Shown here one piece after another: positions 52,260-60,773 of a stretch of 64,000 nucleotides of DNA. A model generated the notes under the pieces. The model was not told where the DNA came from, made no database searches, and was given only the letters and a program-made list of their open reading frames with translations. The position numbers and the translations under genes are program-made. Source of the stretch: Desulfobacterales bacterium (GTDB taxonomy: Bacteria > Desulfobacterota > Desulfobacteria > Desulfobacterales > Desulfosalsimonadaceae); contig JAXHNP010000006.1 of NCBI GenBank assembly GCA_034520365.1, positions 737,001 to 801,000 on the forward strand, in the 5' to 3' direction. Position 1 is the stretch's first letter, and every line of letters starts with the position of its first letter.

Positions 52260-53597
52260 ATGAAGAATTGGCTGAGCTGGGTATCTGTTGTCATACGGTT
52301 TGTCCAGTATGATATCTGGCGAACCCGTGTAAAGGATTTAACCCGGTTTAAAGGCTTTCTGATTAGAAACACCCGGGTGGTTGTCATCGCCATAAAAGAA
52401 TTCATTGAGGACAGGTGCACGCTTCGCGCCTCGGCGCTGACTTTCTACTCGCTTCTCTCCATTGTGCCCATGGTGGCAATGGCATTTGCCATCGCCAAAG
52501 GGTTCGGCTTTCAGAATCATCTTGAAGACCAGCTCCTGGAAAAATTCAGCGGCCAGGAACAGGTGATTCTGCAGGTGATCGATTTTTCCCGGAACATGCT
52601 TGAAAATACCAAAGGCGGCATCATTGCCGGTGTGGGCGTTGCCGTTCTGCTCTGGGCGGTCATGCGTATTCTGAGCCAAATCGAATTTTCGCTAAACGAT
52701 ATCTGGAGAATAAAAGCCGCCCGTTCTTTTGGGAGAAAATTCAGCGATTATCTCTCTATAATGCTTATCGCCCCGGTTCTGCTCATCATGTCCAGCAGTG
52801 TCACCGTCATGGTCGCCACTCAACTTAGCCAGATAACCGAAAAGATAGCCCTGCTGGGGGTGTTCTCCCCGCTTATCAGCCTGGTGATTGAAATTCTTCC
52901 GTATGGCCTGATCTGGATTCTATTCGCCTTTTTATACCTTTTCATGCCCAACGCAAGGATCAACTATGCTTCCGGGCTGATCGCGGGTATAGCGGCCGGA
53001 ACCATCTTTGTCATCGTGCAGAAGATCTATATTGTTTTCCAGGTGGGGGTTGCCCAGTACAATGCCATCTATGGCAGCTTCGCCGCATTGCCGCTGTTTC
53101 TGGTCTGGCTGCAGCTCAGCTGGTTAATTGTGCTCTTCGGGGCTGAACTCTCCTGCGCCCACCAGAATGTGGAGGCATATGATTTTGAACCGGACAGAAA
53201 GGATATGAGCCTCTCATTTAGAAAACTGTTGAGCGTGCAGGTTATCCACCTGCTTGTCACGCAGTTCATGCGCGGGGAGGCCCCGATGACCATACGGACA
53301 ATATCTTATCGGCTGGAGATGCCCATCCGTCTGGTTCAGGAAATTGTCTCTAACCTTTCAGAGTGCGGTCTTGTATCCCAAACCGCACCGAAAGACGGAG
53401 AAAATATTGCCTGCCAGCCGGCGCGCGACATAAACGAATTGACCGTCGCTTCCATCATAGAAGCAATGGAGAATAAAGGCGGCGACGCAATCCCGGTTGC
53501 CAAAACAGAGGCATTTCTCGACCTGTCAGAGACATTGAGAGAGTTTAATGCCGCCATCGAGAGATCCCCGGCTAACAGGCTGCTCAAAGACATTTAA
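52260..53597 (+). CDS. YihY/BrkB-family membrane protein
   Basis: A 445-residue inner-membrane protein with about six membrane segments between residues 55 and 300. The conserved opening is RASALTFYSLLSIVPMVAMA, followed by GVAVLLWAVMRILSQIEFSL and, later, YGSFAALPLFLVWLQLSWLI, then GAELSCA. The family was once annotated as ribonuclease BN or virulence factor BrkB; the function is unsettled and transport is proposed. The cytoplasmic C-terminal 130 residues look like a winged helix (MTIRTISYRLEMPIRLVQEI), as in longer family members. Ribosome site GGGAGGA. Confidence 0.9.
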   Translation: MKNWLSWVSVVIRFVQYDIWRTRVKDLTRFKGFLIRNTRVVVIAIKEFIEDRCTLRASALTFYSLLSIVPMVAMAFAIAKGFGFQNHLEDQLLEKFSGQEQVILQVIDFSRNMLENTKGGIIAGVGVAVLLWAVMRILSQIEFSLNDIWRIKAARSFGRKFSDYLSIMLIAPVLLIMSSSVTVMVATQLSQITEKIALLGVFSPLISLVIEILPYGLIWILFAFLYLFMPNARINYASGLIAGIAAGTIFVIVQKIYIVFQVGVAQYNAIYGSFAALPLFLVWLQLSWLIVLFGAELSCAHQNVEAYDFEPDRKDMSLSFRKLLSVQVIHLLVTQFMRGEAPMTIRTISYRLEMPIRLVQEIVSNLSECGLVSQTAPKDGENIACQPARDINELTVASIIEAMENKGGDAIPVAKTEAFLDLSETLREFNAAIERSPANRLLKDI

Positions 53598-53651
53598 TTC
53601 CGGTGCGGGCATGTTTAGTGTTTAGGGACGCACCAAACAATTAAGCAGATT

Positions 53652-54695
53652 TCATGAAAAAATCGTCTTGTCCATGGCTTTTTCATATGCTGCTTCGCGG
53701 GTGATGCGCTCCTGCTGGACCAGCTGCTTCAGGTGCTGATCCATGGACTGCATGCCCGCAGCGGTGCCGGTTTGAATTATGGAGCTGATCTGGGATATTT
53801 TCGCCCCCCGGATCATGCTGGCCAGGGCCTGGGAGCCGATCAGCACTTCATTGGACGCACAGCGCCCTTTGCCGTCTTTTGTTCGCAATAGCTGCTGGGC
53901 GATGACCGCCCGAAGGGCTTCCGAGAGCATGGTCCGGGCCTGGGCCTGCTGGTCCGTGGGAAATGCGTTGATGATGCGGTCCACGGTCTTGGCCGCGCTG
54001 TTGGTATGCAGGGTGCCGAACACCAGGATGCCCAGTTCCGCGCAGGTTAAGGCCAGGGATATGGTTTCCAGATCCCGCATCTCGCCAACCATAACAATAT
54101 CCGGATTTTCCCGGCTGGCCACCCGCAGGGCATCACCGAAGCTTTTGGCATGGGTTCCGATTTCCCGGTGGGTCACCAGGCAGCGCTTGTTGGGATGCAC
54201 AAACTCCAGCGGGTCCTCGATGGTGATGATGTGGCCGTCGCGTGTTTCATTGATATAGTTGATCATGGCCGCAAGCGTGGTGGATTTGCCGCTGCCGGTC
54301 GGACCGGTCACCAGCACCAGCCCCTTGGTATAACAGGCGATGGTCTTGAGAATCTCAGGCAGGTTCAACTGCTCAAGGGTTAAAATATCGGTGGGAATAA
54401 TGCGGAAAACCGCAGCAATGCCCCGGTGCTGGTAGAACATATTGCACCGGAAGCGGCCCACCCCTTCCAGTTCATAGGCCATGTCAAAATCCAGATCATT
54501 TTGGACAGAGGCCCGCTGTTCGTCATTTAAGATTTCAAAAAGGATGTGTTCATTTGATTCTGCGGTAAGCGGGGGATGATCCAGGGCGGCCAGTTCCCCT
54601 TTAAGCCGGATCAGCGGCGGAAACCCCACGACCATATGCAGGTCGCTCGCCCCGTTTGCCTGCATTTCTCTGAAGTATTGGTCAATCGCTGCCAT
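53652..54695 (-). CDS. pilT: Type IV pilus retraction ATPase PilT
   Basis: A 347-residue hexameric ATPase with ASDLHMVVG, Walker A GPTGSGKSTT, Asp box TIEDPLEFVH, Walker B IVMVGEMRDLETIS, His box GTLHTNSAAKTVDRI and the C-terminal IRGAKISQISSIIQTG motif (equivalent of AIRNLIRE). It depolymerises type IV pili and drives twitching. No pilin or assembly genes are in the window. A second PilT-like gene lies upstream on the same strand, separated by a REP pair. Confidence 0.94.
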   Translation of the reverse strand: MAAIDQYFREMQANGASDLHMVVGFPPLIRLKGELAALDHPPLTAESNEHILFEILNDEQRASVQNDLDFDMAYELEGVGRFRCNMFYQHRGIAAVFRIIPTDILTLEQLNLPEILKTIACYTKGLVLVTGPTGSGKSTTLAAMINYINETRDGHIITIEDPLEFVHPNKRCLVTHREIGTHAKSFGDALRVASRENPDIVMVGEMRDLETISLALTCAELGILVFGTLHTNSAAKTVDRIINAFPTDQQAQARTMLSEALRAVIAQQLLRTKDGKGRCASNEVLIGSQALASMIRGAKISQISSIIQTGTAAGMQSMDQHLKQLVQQERITREAAYEKAMDKTIFS

Positions 54696-54754
54696 ATTTG
54701 CCTCAAATTTTAACCTGGGTTTTCATTTCAGGCGCAACCACCTGCCAGTTAAAT

Positions 54755-54812
54755 GGCGGGCGCGGTGGCCCGCCCTACGAAAAATTTTGTAGGGTCGGCC
54801 ACCGTGCCGACC
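54755..54812. repeat. REP pair between the two pilT-like genes
   Basis: A minus REP (54755-54778, GGCGGGC stem) and a plus REP (54789-54812, GGTCGGC stem) lie head to head with a 10-bp spacer. TIRs are not recognisable here. Confidence 0.85.
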
Positions 54813-54868
54813 GTCCATATGCTTACAGCCCCATGATATGGACTTGACCGGCAAAAAAGTTTGTCCCG

Positions 54869-55933
54869 TTATTTGCTTTCTTTAACCTGGATTTTCATTT
54901 TATCCGGATTGGCCGCATTGGCCACCGCATCCTCCGCAGAGATTCGGCCGGACTGATATAAGGCCAGCAAGGATTCATCCATTAACTGCATGCCGAGTTT
55001 TTTGCCGGTCTGCATCATGGAAGGAATCTGAAATGTTTTGGCGTCCCGGATGAGATTGGCCATCTGGGTGGAGCCGATCAGAACCTCAAGGGCCAGGGCC
55101 ATGTGCTGCTGATCGGTATGGGCAATCAGCCGCTGGGTGATCACGGCCCGCAGGGACTCGCTTAACATGGCCCGGATCTGGTTCTGCTCCTTGGGCGGAT
55201 AGGAGTCGATAATCCGGTCCACCGTCTTGGGCGCACTGGATGTGGACAGGGTGCCGATGACCAGGTGGCCGGTCTCAGCCGCGGAGATGGCCATGGAGAT
55301 GGTCTCAAGGTCTCTTAGCTCGCCCACCACGATTATATCAGGGTCCTGGCGCAGCGCACCTCTCAGCGCATTGGCATAGGCCCATGTGTTTTTGCCGATC
55401 TGCCGCTGGTTGACCACGCCTTTTTTAAACGGATGAATAAATTCGATGGGATCCTCTATGGTTAAGATATGATGCGGCCGTTGGGTGTTAAGGTAATCCA
55501 CCATGGCCGCCAGGGTGGTGGTTTTGCCGTGGCCGGTGCCGCCGGTGACAAGGATCAGGCCCTGGTGCTGGTCCAGAACTTTTTGCACCACCGCCGGCAT
55601 TTCAAGGGATTCAAGCGTGGGTATCGCCGGCGGAATCAAGCGGAAAGCCGCGCTCATCCCTTTCTGGTGCATCATGGCGCTGCCCCGGAAGCGGCCGAGT
55701 TCCGGGACCTCGTAGGCAAAGTCAAGCTGGGCCTCCGCCGTCAGGGTGGCCTGCTGTTTTTCATCCAGAAGCTCGAAAATAAGCTGTTTGCAGGTTTCAG
55801 GGGTTTGCGCCGGGCTTTTTAATTTTCTAAGGCGGCCAAGGCGCCTGACGATAAACGGCTCGCCAGGGGCGATGTGCACATCAGAGGCGTTTAAATCCGC
55901 AGCTGCCTTGAAAACCTTATCTAATTTGGCCAT
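54869..55933 (-). CDS. Divergent PilT/PilU-type ATPase
   Basis: A 354-residue paralogue of PilT. Walker A is GGTGHGKTTT instead of the usual GPTGSGKST, the Asp box (TIEDPIEFIH) and Walker B (IIVVGELRDLETIS) are kept, but the His box reads GTLSTSSAPKTVDRI, so the otherwise conserved His is Ser. The C-terminal motif is NLIRDAKTFQIPSMMQTG. It may be a PilU-like accessory retraction ATPase that needs PilT, or a regulator with weak activity. It follows the signalling genes 56101-60240 on the same strand. Confidence 0.88.
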   Translation of the reverse strand: MAKLDKVFKAAADLNASDVHIAPGEPFIVRRLGRLRKLKSPAQTPETCKQLIFELLDEKQQATLTAEAQLDFAYEVPELGRFRGSAMMHQKGMSAAFRLIPPAIPTLESLEMPAVVQKVLDQHQGLILVTGGTGHGKTTTLAAMVDYLNTQRPHHILTIEDPIEFIHPFKKGVVNQRQIGKNTWAYANALRGALRQDPDIIVVGELRDLETISMAISAAETGHLVIGTLSTSSAPKTVDRIIDSYPPKEQNQIRAMLSESLRAVITQRLIAHTDQQHMALALEVLIGSTQMANLIRDAKTFQIPSMMQTGKKLGMQLMDESLLALYQSGRISAEDAVANAANPDKMKIQVKESK

Positions 55934-56003
55934 TCCGATGCCTCCACTGCTAAAACTTAACCGGTTTTTTTCTGTTTTTGGGAATTTTTTCCATATAATT
56001 TTT

Positions 56004-56068
56004 GGCGGGCACGGTGGCCCGCCCTACGCTATTGATGGAATTTCGTAGGGTCGGCCACCGTGCCGACC
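56004..56068. repeat. REP pair upstream of the PilT/PilU-type gene
   Basis: A minus REP (56004-56027, GGCGGGC stem) and a plus REP (56045-56068, GGTCGGC stem) with a 17-bp spacer. They separate the pilT-like gene from the signalling group. Confidence 0.85.
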
Positions 56069-56100
56069 CCCTATGCATCCACCGATTATATCTATTATAT

Positions 56101-56346
56101 CTATGCCTTTAACTCGGCTGAAGGCAGGATAAGCTCTATCTCATCGCGCCTTAAGTTTAAAAATCCGGCGGCGAAAACATGCTGCCCGTCCCGGTCGTAC
56201 ACCACCACGTCGGTGACAGAGACAAAGGGCTTGGATTCATTCATGTAATCGGTGAGGCGCACGCCGGGGTAGATGCTCAGATTCCCCACAATCTTGAACT
56301 GCCGGGTAAAAATATGGACTTCCATTCGGTCGTTGCTTTCATTCAT
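56101..56346 (-). CDS. Small hypothetical protein in the signalling group
   Basis: An 81-residue protein, mostly beta by appearance (RMEVHIFTRQFKIVGNLSIY, VSVTDVVVYDRDGQHVFAAG, RRDEIELILP). It has a strong ribosome site (AAGGAGG) and lies 24 bp downstream of a receiver gene, so it is very likely expressed. Similar small proteins often sit near type IV pilus or c-di-GMP genes, but PilZ signature residues (RxxxR, DxSxxG) are absent. Function unknown. Confidence 0.75.
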   Translation of the reverse strand: MNESNDRMEVHIFTRQFKIVGNLSIYPGVRLTDYMNESKPFVSVTDVVVYDRDGQHVFAAGFLNLRRDEIELILPSAELKA

Positions 56347-56370
56347 GCCCGCCTCCTTAAACTTTTCGCC

Positions 56371-56748
56371 TCAAATCACTTCATTGATGGCCCCAACCAG
56401 CTCCCGGGTCCGAACCGGCTTTGAAATATAATAGGCGCTGCCGGTTTTCTTCAAACTACTCTCACCCGTGTCAGTCCGGGTGGCCAGGGCGGTGACGAAG
56501 ATTATGGGGATTTCCGCTGTTGCGGCATAATCCTTTAATTCATCCGCCACCTCTTCGCCGGTTAAATCCGGCATCATCAGGTCCAGCAGAATGATATCCG
56601 GCTTTTCCTGCCGGGCCAGCTTAATGCCGTAGCGGCCGTTGGTCGCCACGAACACATCAAACATGCCGGTATTGATCAGATTTTCCCGGACAAAAAAACA
56701 GAAATCCTCTTCATCATCGATGATCAGGACTTTTTTGGTCTCGGCCAT
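56371..56748 (-). CDS. Single-domain response regulator
   Basis: A 125-residue receiver with the acidic pocket IDDEED, phospho-acceptor in IILLDLMMPDLTGEE, Thr in FVTALAT and Lys in YISKPVRT. There is no output domain, so it probably works as a phosphate shuttle or by protein-protein contact, for example on the pilus machinery. The start lies inside the end of the histidine kinase gene (35-bp overlap), which indicates coupled translation with its likely kinase. Confidence 0.93.
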   Translation of the reverse strand: MAETKKVLIIDDEEDFCFFVRENLINTGMFDVFVATNGRYGIKLARQEKPDIILLDLMMPDLTGEEVADELKDYAATAEIPIIFVTALATRTDTGESSLKKTGSAYYISKPVRTRELVGAINEVI

Positions 56749-58468
56749 TGATTAACTCCCCTGTGTTATTGTTTTCTCCCCAAGGCTGAAGCTTGACATA
56801 GAAGGTGGTGCCTTCATCCACCTGGCTTTCCACGTCAATGGTGCCGCTTAAGCGGTCCATGATCATATGGGCCAGACTCAAGCCAAGGCCGGTGCCTTTG
56901 CCGGTGTCCTTAGTGGTAAAAAACGGTTCAAAGATTTTCGGAAAATCGTCCTCGGAAATGCCTTTGCCCGTATCCGCGATTTCAACGACCACCATGGAAT
57001 CGCCGACTTTGAAAAAATCCGCGCGGCGGTAGCCGGTTTTGTAGCCGACGGTTGTCACCTTTTTGCGGTACACCCGGAGGGCCAGATGCTTTTGCGGGGA
57101 TTCGGCTATGGCATCCACCGCATTGTTCACAAGATTTAAAAGCACCTGCTCCAGCATGTGCCAGTCCGCCGCCACTTTAATAGATTCATCCGCATAATCC
57201 CGGCGCACGGTCACGCCGTTTTTATCTATATGATGGGCGGCAAGGGTTATAACCTCTTTCAGCAGTTCGCAGATGGCCACATCTTTGACCTGAAAATCGG
57301 ATTTTCTGGAAAAAGACAGCACATCATCGATGATCCGGTTGGCCCGATCCACCGCATTGGAGATTTTTTCAAGGGATTGATGCACATTATCGCCTGCCGC
57401 CTGCAGGTTGAAATCCAGATAATCCACCCCCATGGCGATAATTTCCAGGGGATTGCGGATTTCGTGGGCCACGCCGGAGGCCATGCGGCCGAGAGACGCC
57501 ATCTTGTCCTTTTGAATCAGCTGATCCCGGGTGGTGCGCAGCAGTTCAATCGTGCTGTCCAGCTCCTTTTCGCGCTCCACCCGCTCGGTAATGTCTTTGG
57601 CAACGACGCAGACCGCAAAGACGCTGTTATCCGCCGGGTTCCGGATGGGGCTCAGGGTGTTTGAGAACCATCGGTGGTTTGTTTGGTCATAGGATTCAAA
57701 CTGCACCATGTCGTTGTGTTGGTAAACCCGGTCCACCTTATCCAAAAATACGCGGCTCTCGTCGCTTGCATACAGGTCCGCGTATGGCCGGCCAAGCAGG
57801 CGTATTTCCTTTGAAAACCCGTGATAATTCACAAATTTGGAATTGGCGAACAACAGGTGCCCCGCTTTGTCTACGCTGTAAACCAGCACATCCGTGGCCT
57901 GCACGATCTGTTCATACTGCTCATTAGCCGTCCTGAGCCGATCCTCCTTGTCGTTCATCCGGGCGGATACGATATAGCCGTAGAACAGGGCGATGGTCAC
58001 CATGAACGGAATCCGCAATGCGTAGCTGATGGACTCAGACCCGGTGAGCAAGCCGTTCTGATAGAGCATCCAGGCATAAATGGCGGCAAAAATGGCGATA
58101 TTGACCATCAGATAATGGAATCGGGCGCTCATGGTGGTGAGGCAGAGGATCAAAAAGTAGATAAGATATAAATCCGAGCCCACATACCCGGAGAAATAGA
58201 TGCCGGCGGGCAGCATGATGCTGTCAAAAAAGATGATGAAATAAAACACCCGGTCATCGAAAAAAAACGTCTCCGGCACGGCCGCCACAACCAGGTTGGT
58301 AAACAGGTAGAAGGCGATAAATATATAGCCCCAGTTTTTGACGTCCGGGCTGGCCGGGGTGAAAACAATGACATAGGCGGTAATAATAATGACCAGCAGC
58401 CGAATGATAAGCACCATTCGCTTCCGGGAGAACGGCCCGTCCGTCATCGCTTCCAGATTCATTCCCAT
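56714..58468 (-). CDS. Membrane histidine kinase (PAS-HisKA-HATPase)
   Basis: A 584-residue kinase. About six membrane segments occupy residues 18-180 without a large periplasmic loop. A PAS domain (about 195-310) is followed by a HisKA domain with the phospho-His in SGVAHEIRNPLE and an HATPase domain (NLVNNAVDAIAES, IADTGKGI, TKDTGKGTGLGLSL). The signal is probably sensed in the membrane or by PAS. The likely partner is the single-domain receiver encoded by the overlapping gene; the REC-HD-GYP gene ends 3 bp upstream of its start. Confidence 0.93.
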   Translation of the reverse strand: MGMNLEAMTDGPFSRKRMVLIIRLLVIIITAYVIVFTPASPDVKNWGYIFIAFYLFTNLVVAAVPETFFFDDRVFYFIIFFDSIMLPAGIYFSGYVGSDLYLIYFLILCLTTMSARFHYLMVNIAIFAAIYAWMLYQNGLLTGSESISYALRIPFMVTIALFYGYIVSARMNDKEDRLRTANEQYEQIVQATDVLVYSVDKAGHLLFANSKFVNYHGFSKEIRLLGRPYADLYASDESRVFLDKVDRVYQHNDMVQFESYDQTNHRWFSNTLSPIRNPADNSVFAVCVVAKDITERVEREKELDSTIELLRTTRDQLIQKDKMASLGRMASGVAHEIRNPLEIIAMGVDYLDFNLQAAGDNVHQSLEKISNAVDRANRIIDDVLSFSRKSDFQVKDVAICELLKEVITLAAHHIDKNGVTVRRDYADESIKVAADWHMLEQVLLNLVNNAVDAIAESPQKHLALRVYRKKVTTVGYKTGYRRADFFKVGDSMVVVEIADTGKGISEDDFPKIFEPFFTTKDTGKGTGLGLSLAHMIMDRLSGTIDVESQVDEGTTFYVKLQPWGENNNTGELINGRDQKSPDHR

Positions 58469-58471
58469 GCG

Positions 58472-59674
58472 TTATTTCCCCGCAGATGGCTGTTTGATAT
58501 CAGCGTGTTGGTAAATCCCGTTTTCAATATCGCGTTCGCTCCAGATAAAATCAGAAACCGCCGTGTTATCCGGGCTGTTAATCGCCGCTTTAATCTCCCG
58601 GATTTCATCGATGGCATCAAGGAATGCGTCCACAACCACCGGCTCAAAATGTTTTTCCCGTTCCGATCGGATGATATCCAGCGCCACTTCCGTGGGATAG
58701 GGGTTTTTGTACGGCCGTTTGGTGGTTAAAGCATCAAATGTGTCCGCAAGCCCGACGATACGGGCGCTCAATGGGATCTCCGGTCCGGCCAGGCCGTTTG
58801 GATATCCCTTGCCGTTCCATTTCTCGTGATGGTTTAGGGCAATCTCGTTCGCCAGCTTTAATACCTCGGCCTGGGAGCCGGAAAGAATATTGGCGCCGAT
58901 GGTGGTATGGGTTTTGATGACGTTAAACTCCTCGGTCGTAAGCTTGCCCGGTTTTAAAAGGATGTGATCCGGTATGCCGATTTTTCCGATGTCATGCATG
59001 GGGGAGGCATAGCGCATGAGCTGCACGAATTCTTCCGGCTGGCCGAGCTTTTGGGCCATCATCTCACAGTAGCGGCTGATGCGAGTAATATGGTCCCCGG
59101 TGTCGTCGTCCTTATATTCCGCCGCCAGGCACAGCCGGTTAATGGTATCCAGATAGGACTGGTTAAGCTGCTGGTTCATACTCTGCAGTTCCGTCATGGC
59201 GTGTTTTAATTCCGTATTCACCGTTTCCATGCGGGCAACGTTTGCCTCAAGCTCTGCGTTGATCTGATCGCGCTCGATTAAAAGGTAGCGCATTTTTAAG
59301 ACCCGCTTCAGACGGAGCAGCAGTTCCCGGGGGCTGAAGGGTTTGGTGATAAAATCACTGGCCCCCTCCCGTATAAGGGTCTCATAGTTGTAATCCTCCG
59401 TGAATCCGGTCATGAGCATGACATCCGCAAAATATTCGGCTTTGACTTTTTTAAGCAGGGTCACCCCGTCCATTTCAGGCATCATGATATCGGATACCAC
59501 CACATCGATCGGTTCCTGTTCTAAAATCCGCAGCGCCTGTCTGCCGTTTTCAGCCATCCGGCAGGTATAGCCGGCTTTTGAAAGGGTTTGTTCCACCAGT
59601 TGCGCCACCGGCGCCTCATCATCGACCACAAGTATTTGGGCTTCTTTGGGGGCTTCAGTAATAGAAGGGTTCAT
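58472..59674 (-). CDS. REC-HD-GYP response regulator, predicted c-di-GMP phosphodiesterase
   Basis: A 400-residue protein with an N-terminal receiver (VVVSDIMMPEMDG), a coiled-coil linker (about 140-185) and an HD-GYP domain (TGDHITRISRYCEMMAQKL, MHDIGKIGIPDHILLKPGKL, HHEKWNGKGYPNGL). The metal-binding His-Asp residues and the GYP loop are intact, so hydrolysis of c-di-GMP is expected. It is part of the minus-strand signalling group next to two PilT-type ATPases and could control twitching or surface attachment. It opposes the GGDEF enzyme of the Wsp-like cluster. Confidence 0.94.
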   Translation of the reverse strand: MNPSITEAPKEAQILVVDDEAPVAQLVEQTLSKAGYTCRMAENGRQALRILEQEPIDVVVSDIMMPEMDGVTLLKKVKAEYFADVMLMTGFTEDYNYETLIREGASDFITKPFSPRELLLRLKRVLKMRYLLIERDQINAELEANVARMETVNTELKHAMTELQSMNQQLNQSYLDTINRLCLAAEYKDDDTGDHITRISRYCEMMAQKLGQPEEFVQLMRYASPMHDIGKIGIPDHILLKPGKLTTEEFNVIKTHTTIGANILSGSQAEVLKLANEIALNHHEKWNGKGYPNGLAGPEIPLSARIVGLADTFDALTTKRPYKNPYPTEVALDIIRSEREKHFEPVVVDAFLDAIDEIREIKAAINSPDNTAVSDFIWSERDIENGIYQHADIKQPSAGK

Positions 59675-59691
59675 GATTCGGTTACCTGTTT

Positions 59692-60240
59692 TTAGTTCTT
59701 TGAATTATTGGGTAAAAATACGCCTGCCACCCGCAGGAGCAGTTCCTTTTCCAGCGGTTTCGGCAAAAGCATCACCGGGGACTGCTGCATGGCGTCCATG
59801 ATTAATTGACTGTCCGGATACCCGGTAATCAATATGACGGGGACATGCGCATCAAAGCCGCGAAGGTGGGTAAGAAATTCAACCCCGTTCATTTCCGGCA
59901 TCTGAAGGTCCAACAGGACAAACTGCACATTTTCCCGGTTAAATATGGCCAGTCCGTCAGCGCCGTTAGCCGCTTCCCGAACCTCGTAGCCCTGCCGCTC
60001 TAAAATCTGACGGGCCAGGTTCCGAACCGGCGCATCATCATCCACGATCAGGACCACCGGCGGCTGATTTCTCAGGTGATGGTTTTCAGCCCAGTGCAGT
60101 AAGTCGTCTTCCCGAAACCGCCAGTCCTTGCCGACTTTAAATGAGGGAATTTGGCCCTTACGGGCCAGCCGGCGGATGGTTTCCACGTGGGCGCCTAAGA
60201 ATTCGGCTGCTTCGCTGGCATTAAATATTTTTGGATTCAT
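59692..60240 (-). CDS. Fusion of an excisionase/MerR-type helix-turn-helix and a receiver domain
   Basis: A 182-residue protein. Residues 5-52 form a helix-turn-helix of the excisionase/BldC type (FNASEAAEFLGAHVETIRRL, ARKGQIPSFKVGKDWRFRED). Residues 60-178 form a receiver with VLIVDDDAPV, phospho-acceptor FVLLDLQMPEMNG and LLPKPLEKE. The order DNA-binding then receiver is the reverse of most response regulators. It is the first gene of the minus-strand signalling group and may regulate it by phosphorylation-controlled DNA binding. Ribosome site AAAGGA. Confidence 0.88.
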   Translation of the reverse strand: MNPKIFNASEAAEFLGAHVETIRRLARKGQIPSFKVGKDWRFREDDLLHWAENHHLRNQPPVVLIVDDDAPVRNLARQILERQGYEVREAANGADGLAIFNRENVQFVLLDLQMPEMNGVEFLTHLRGFDAHVPVILITGYPDSQLIMDAMQQSPVMLLPKPLEKELLLRVAGVFLPNNSKN

Positions 60241-60260
60241 GATATCCTTTGTTTGGCCAT

Positions 60261-60552
60261 TGCTTGAAAGTATTCCCCCCGGGCCGTGCGCCCGGGACCG
60301 AGCCTAAAAATAACTTTAAAGGCACTGAGGCACGGTAAATTTGTTCTATCTATTTTTCAGGCGGGCACGGTGGCCCGCCCTACGAATGGGGAAAAACCCG
60401 ATTAATATTGGGGCGGGCACGGTGGCCCGCTCTACAAATACGAACAACACCGAACCATCGTAGGGTCGGCCACCGTGCCGACCATAAATTCTTGATTTCA
60501 TTAACCTAATACCTAATACCCAAAACCTAATACCCGATAAGTTTTTTAGAAG
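60261..60552. repeat. Composite repeat, copy 2 (with three REP hairpins and one TIR)
   Basis: The same order of parts as at 22190-22414: TGAAAGTATTCCCCC, CCGGGACCGAG, GGCACTGAGG, left TIR CACGGTAAATTTGTTCT (60330-60346), REP hairpins 60360-60383 and 60412-60435 (minus) and 60460-60483 (plus), CATAAATTCTTGATTT, CCTAATA heptamers (60504-60536), and an end similar to TTAGAAG. It is longer by one extra REP. This starts the 960-bp gene-free stretch 60241-61200. Confidence 0.75.
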
Positions 60553-60641
60553 CGTTAACCGGACCCCTGAAAATTCCGGAGGGGGCCGGCAGAACGGAGG
60601 AAAAAATGACGCCGCGCCCAGTTCCTGACGCGTTATATTGA

Positions 60642-60688
60642 ACTCAATTAAATTTAGTTGAGTTTAGTTGAGTTTAATTTAATTGAGT
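60642..60688. repeat. A/T-rich palindrome
   Basis: ACTCAATTAAATT (60642-60654) and AATTTAATTGAGT (60676-60688) are perfect 13-bp inverted arms, and the loop repeats TTGAGTTTAG. A short ATATTG/CAATAT palindrome follows at about 60700. It could bind a regulator or be a relic insertion; it has no coding potential. Confidence 0.65.
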
Positions 60689-60773
60689 TTAATTTGTAAT
60701 ATTGTATGTGTCAATATAAAAACATACACAGCCGGGCGAATTTTTCCGGGCAGCAAAAATCGTACGGGGCGGG

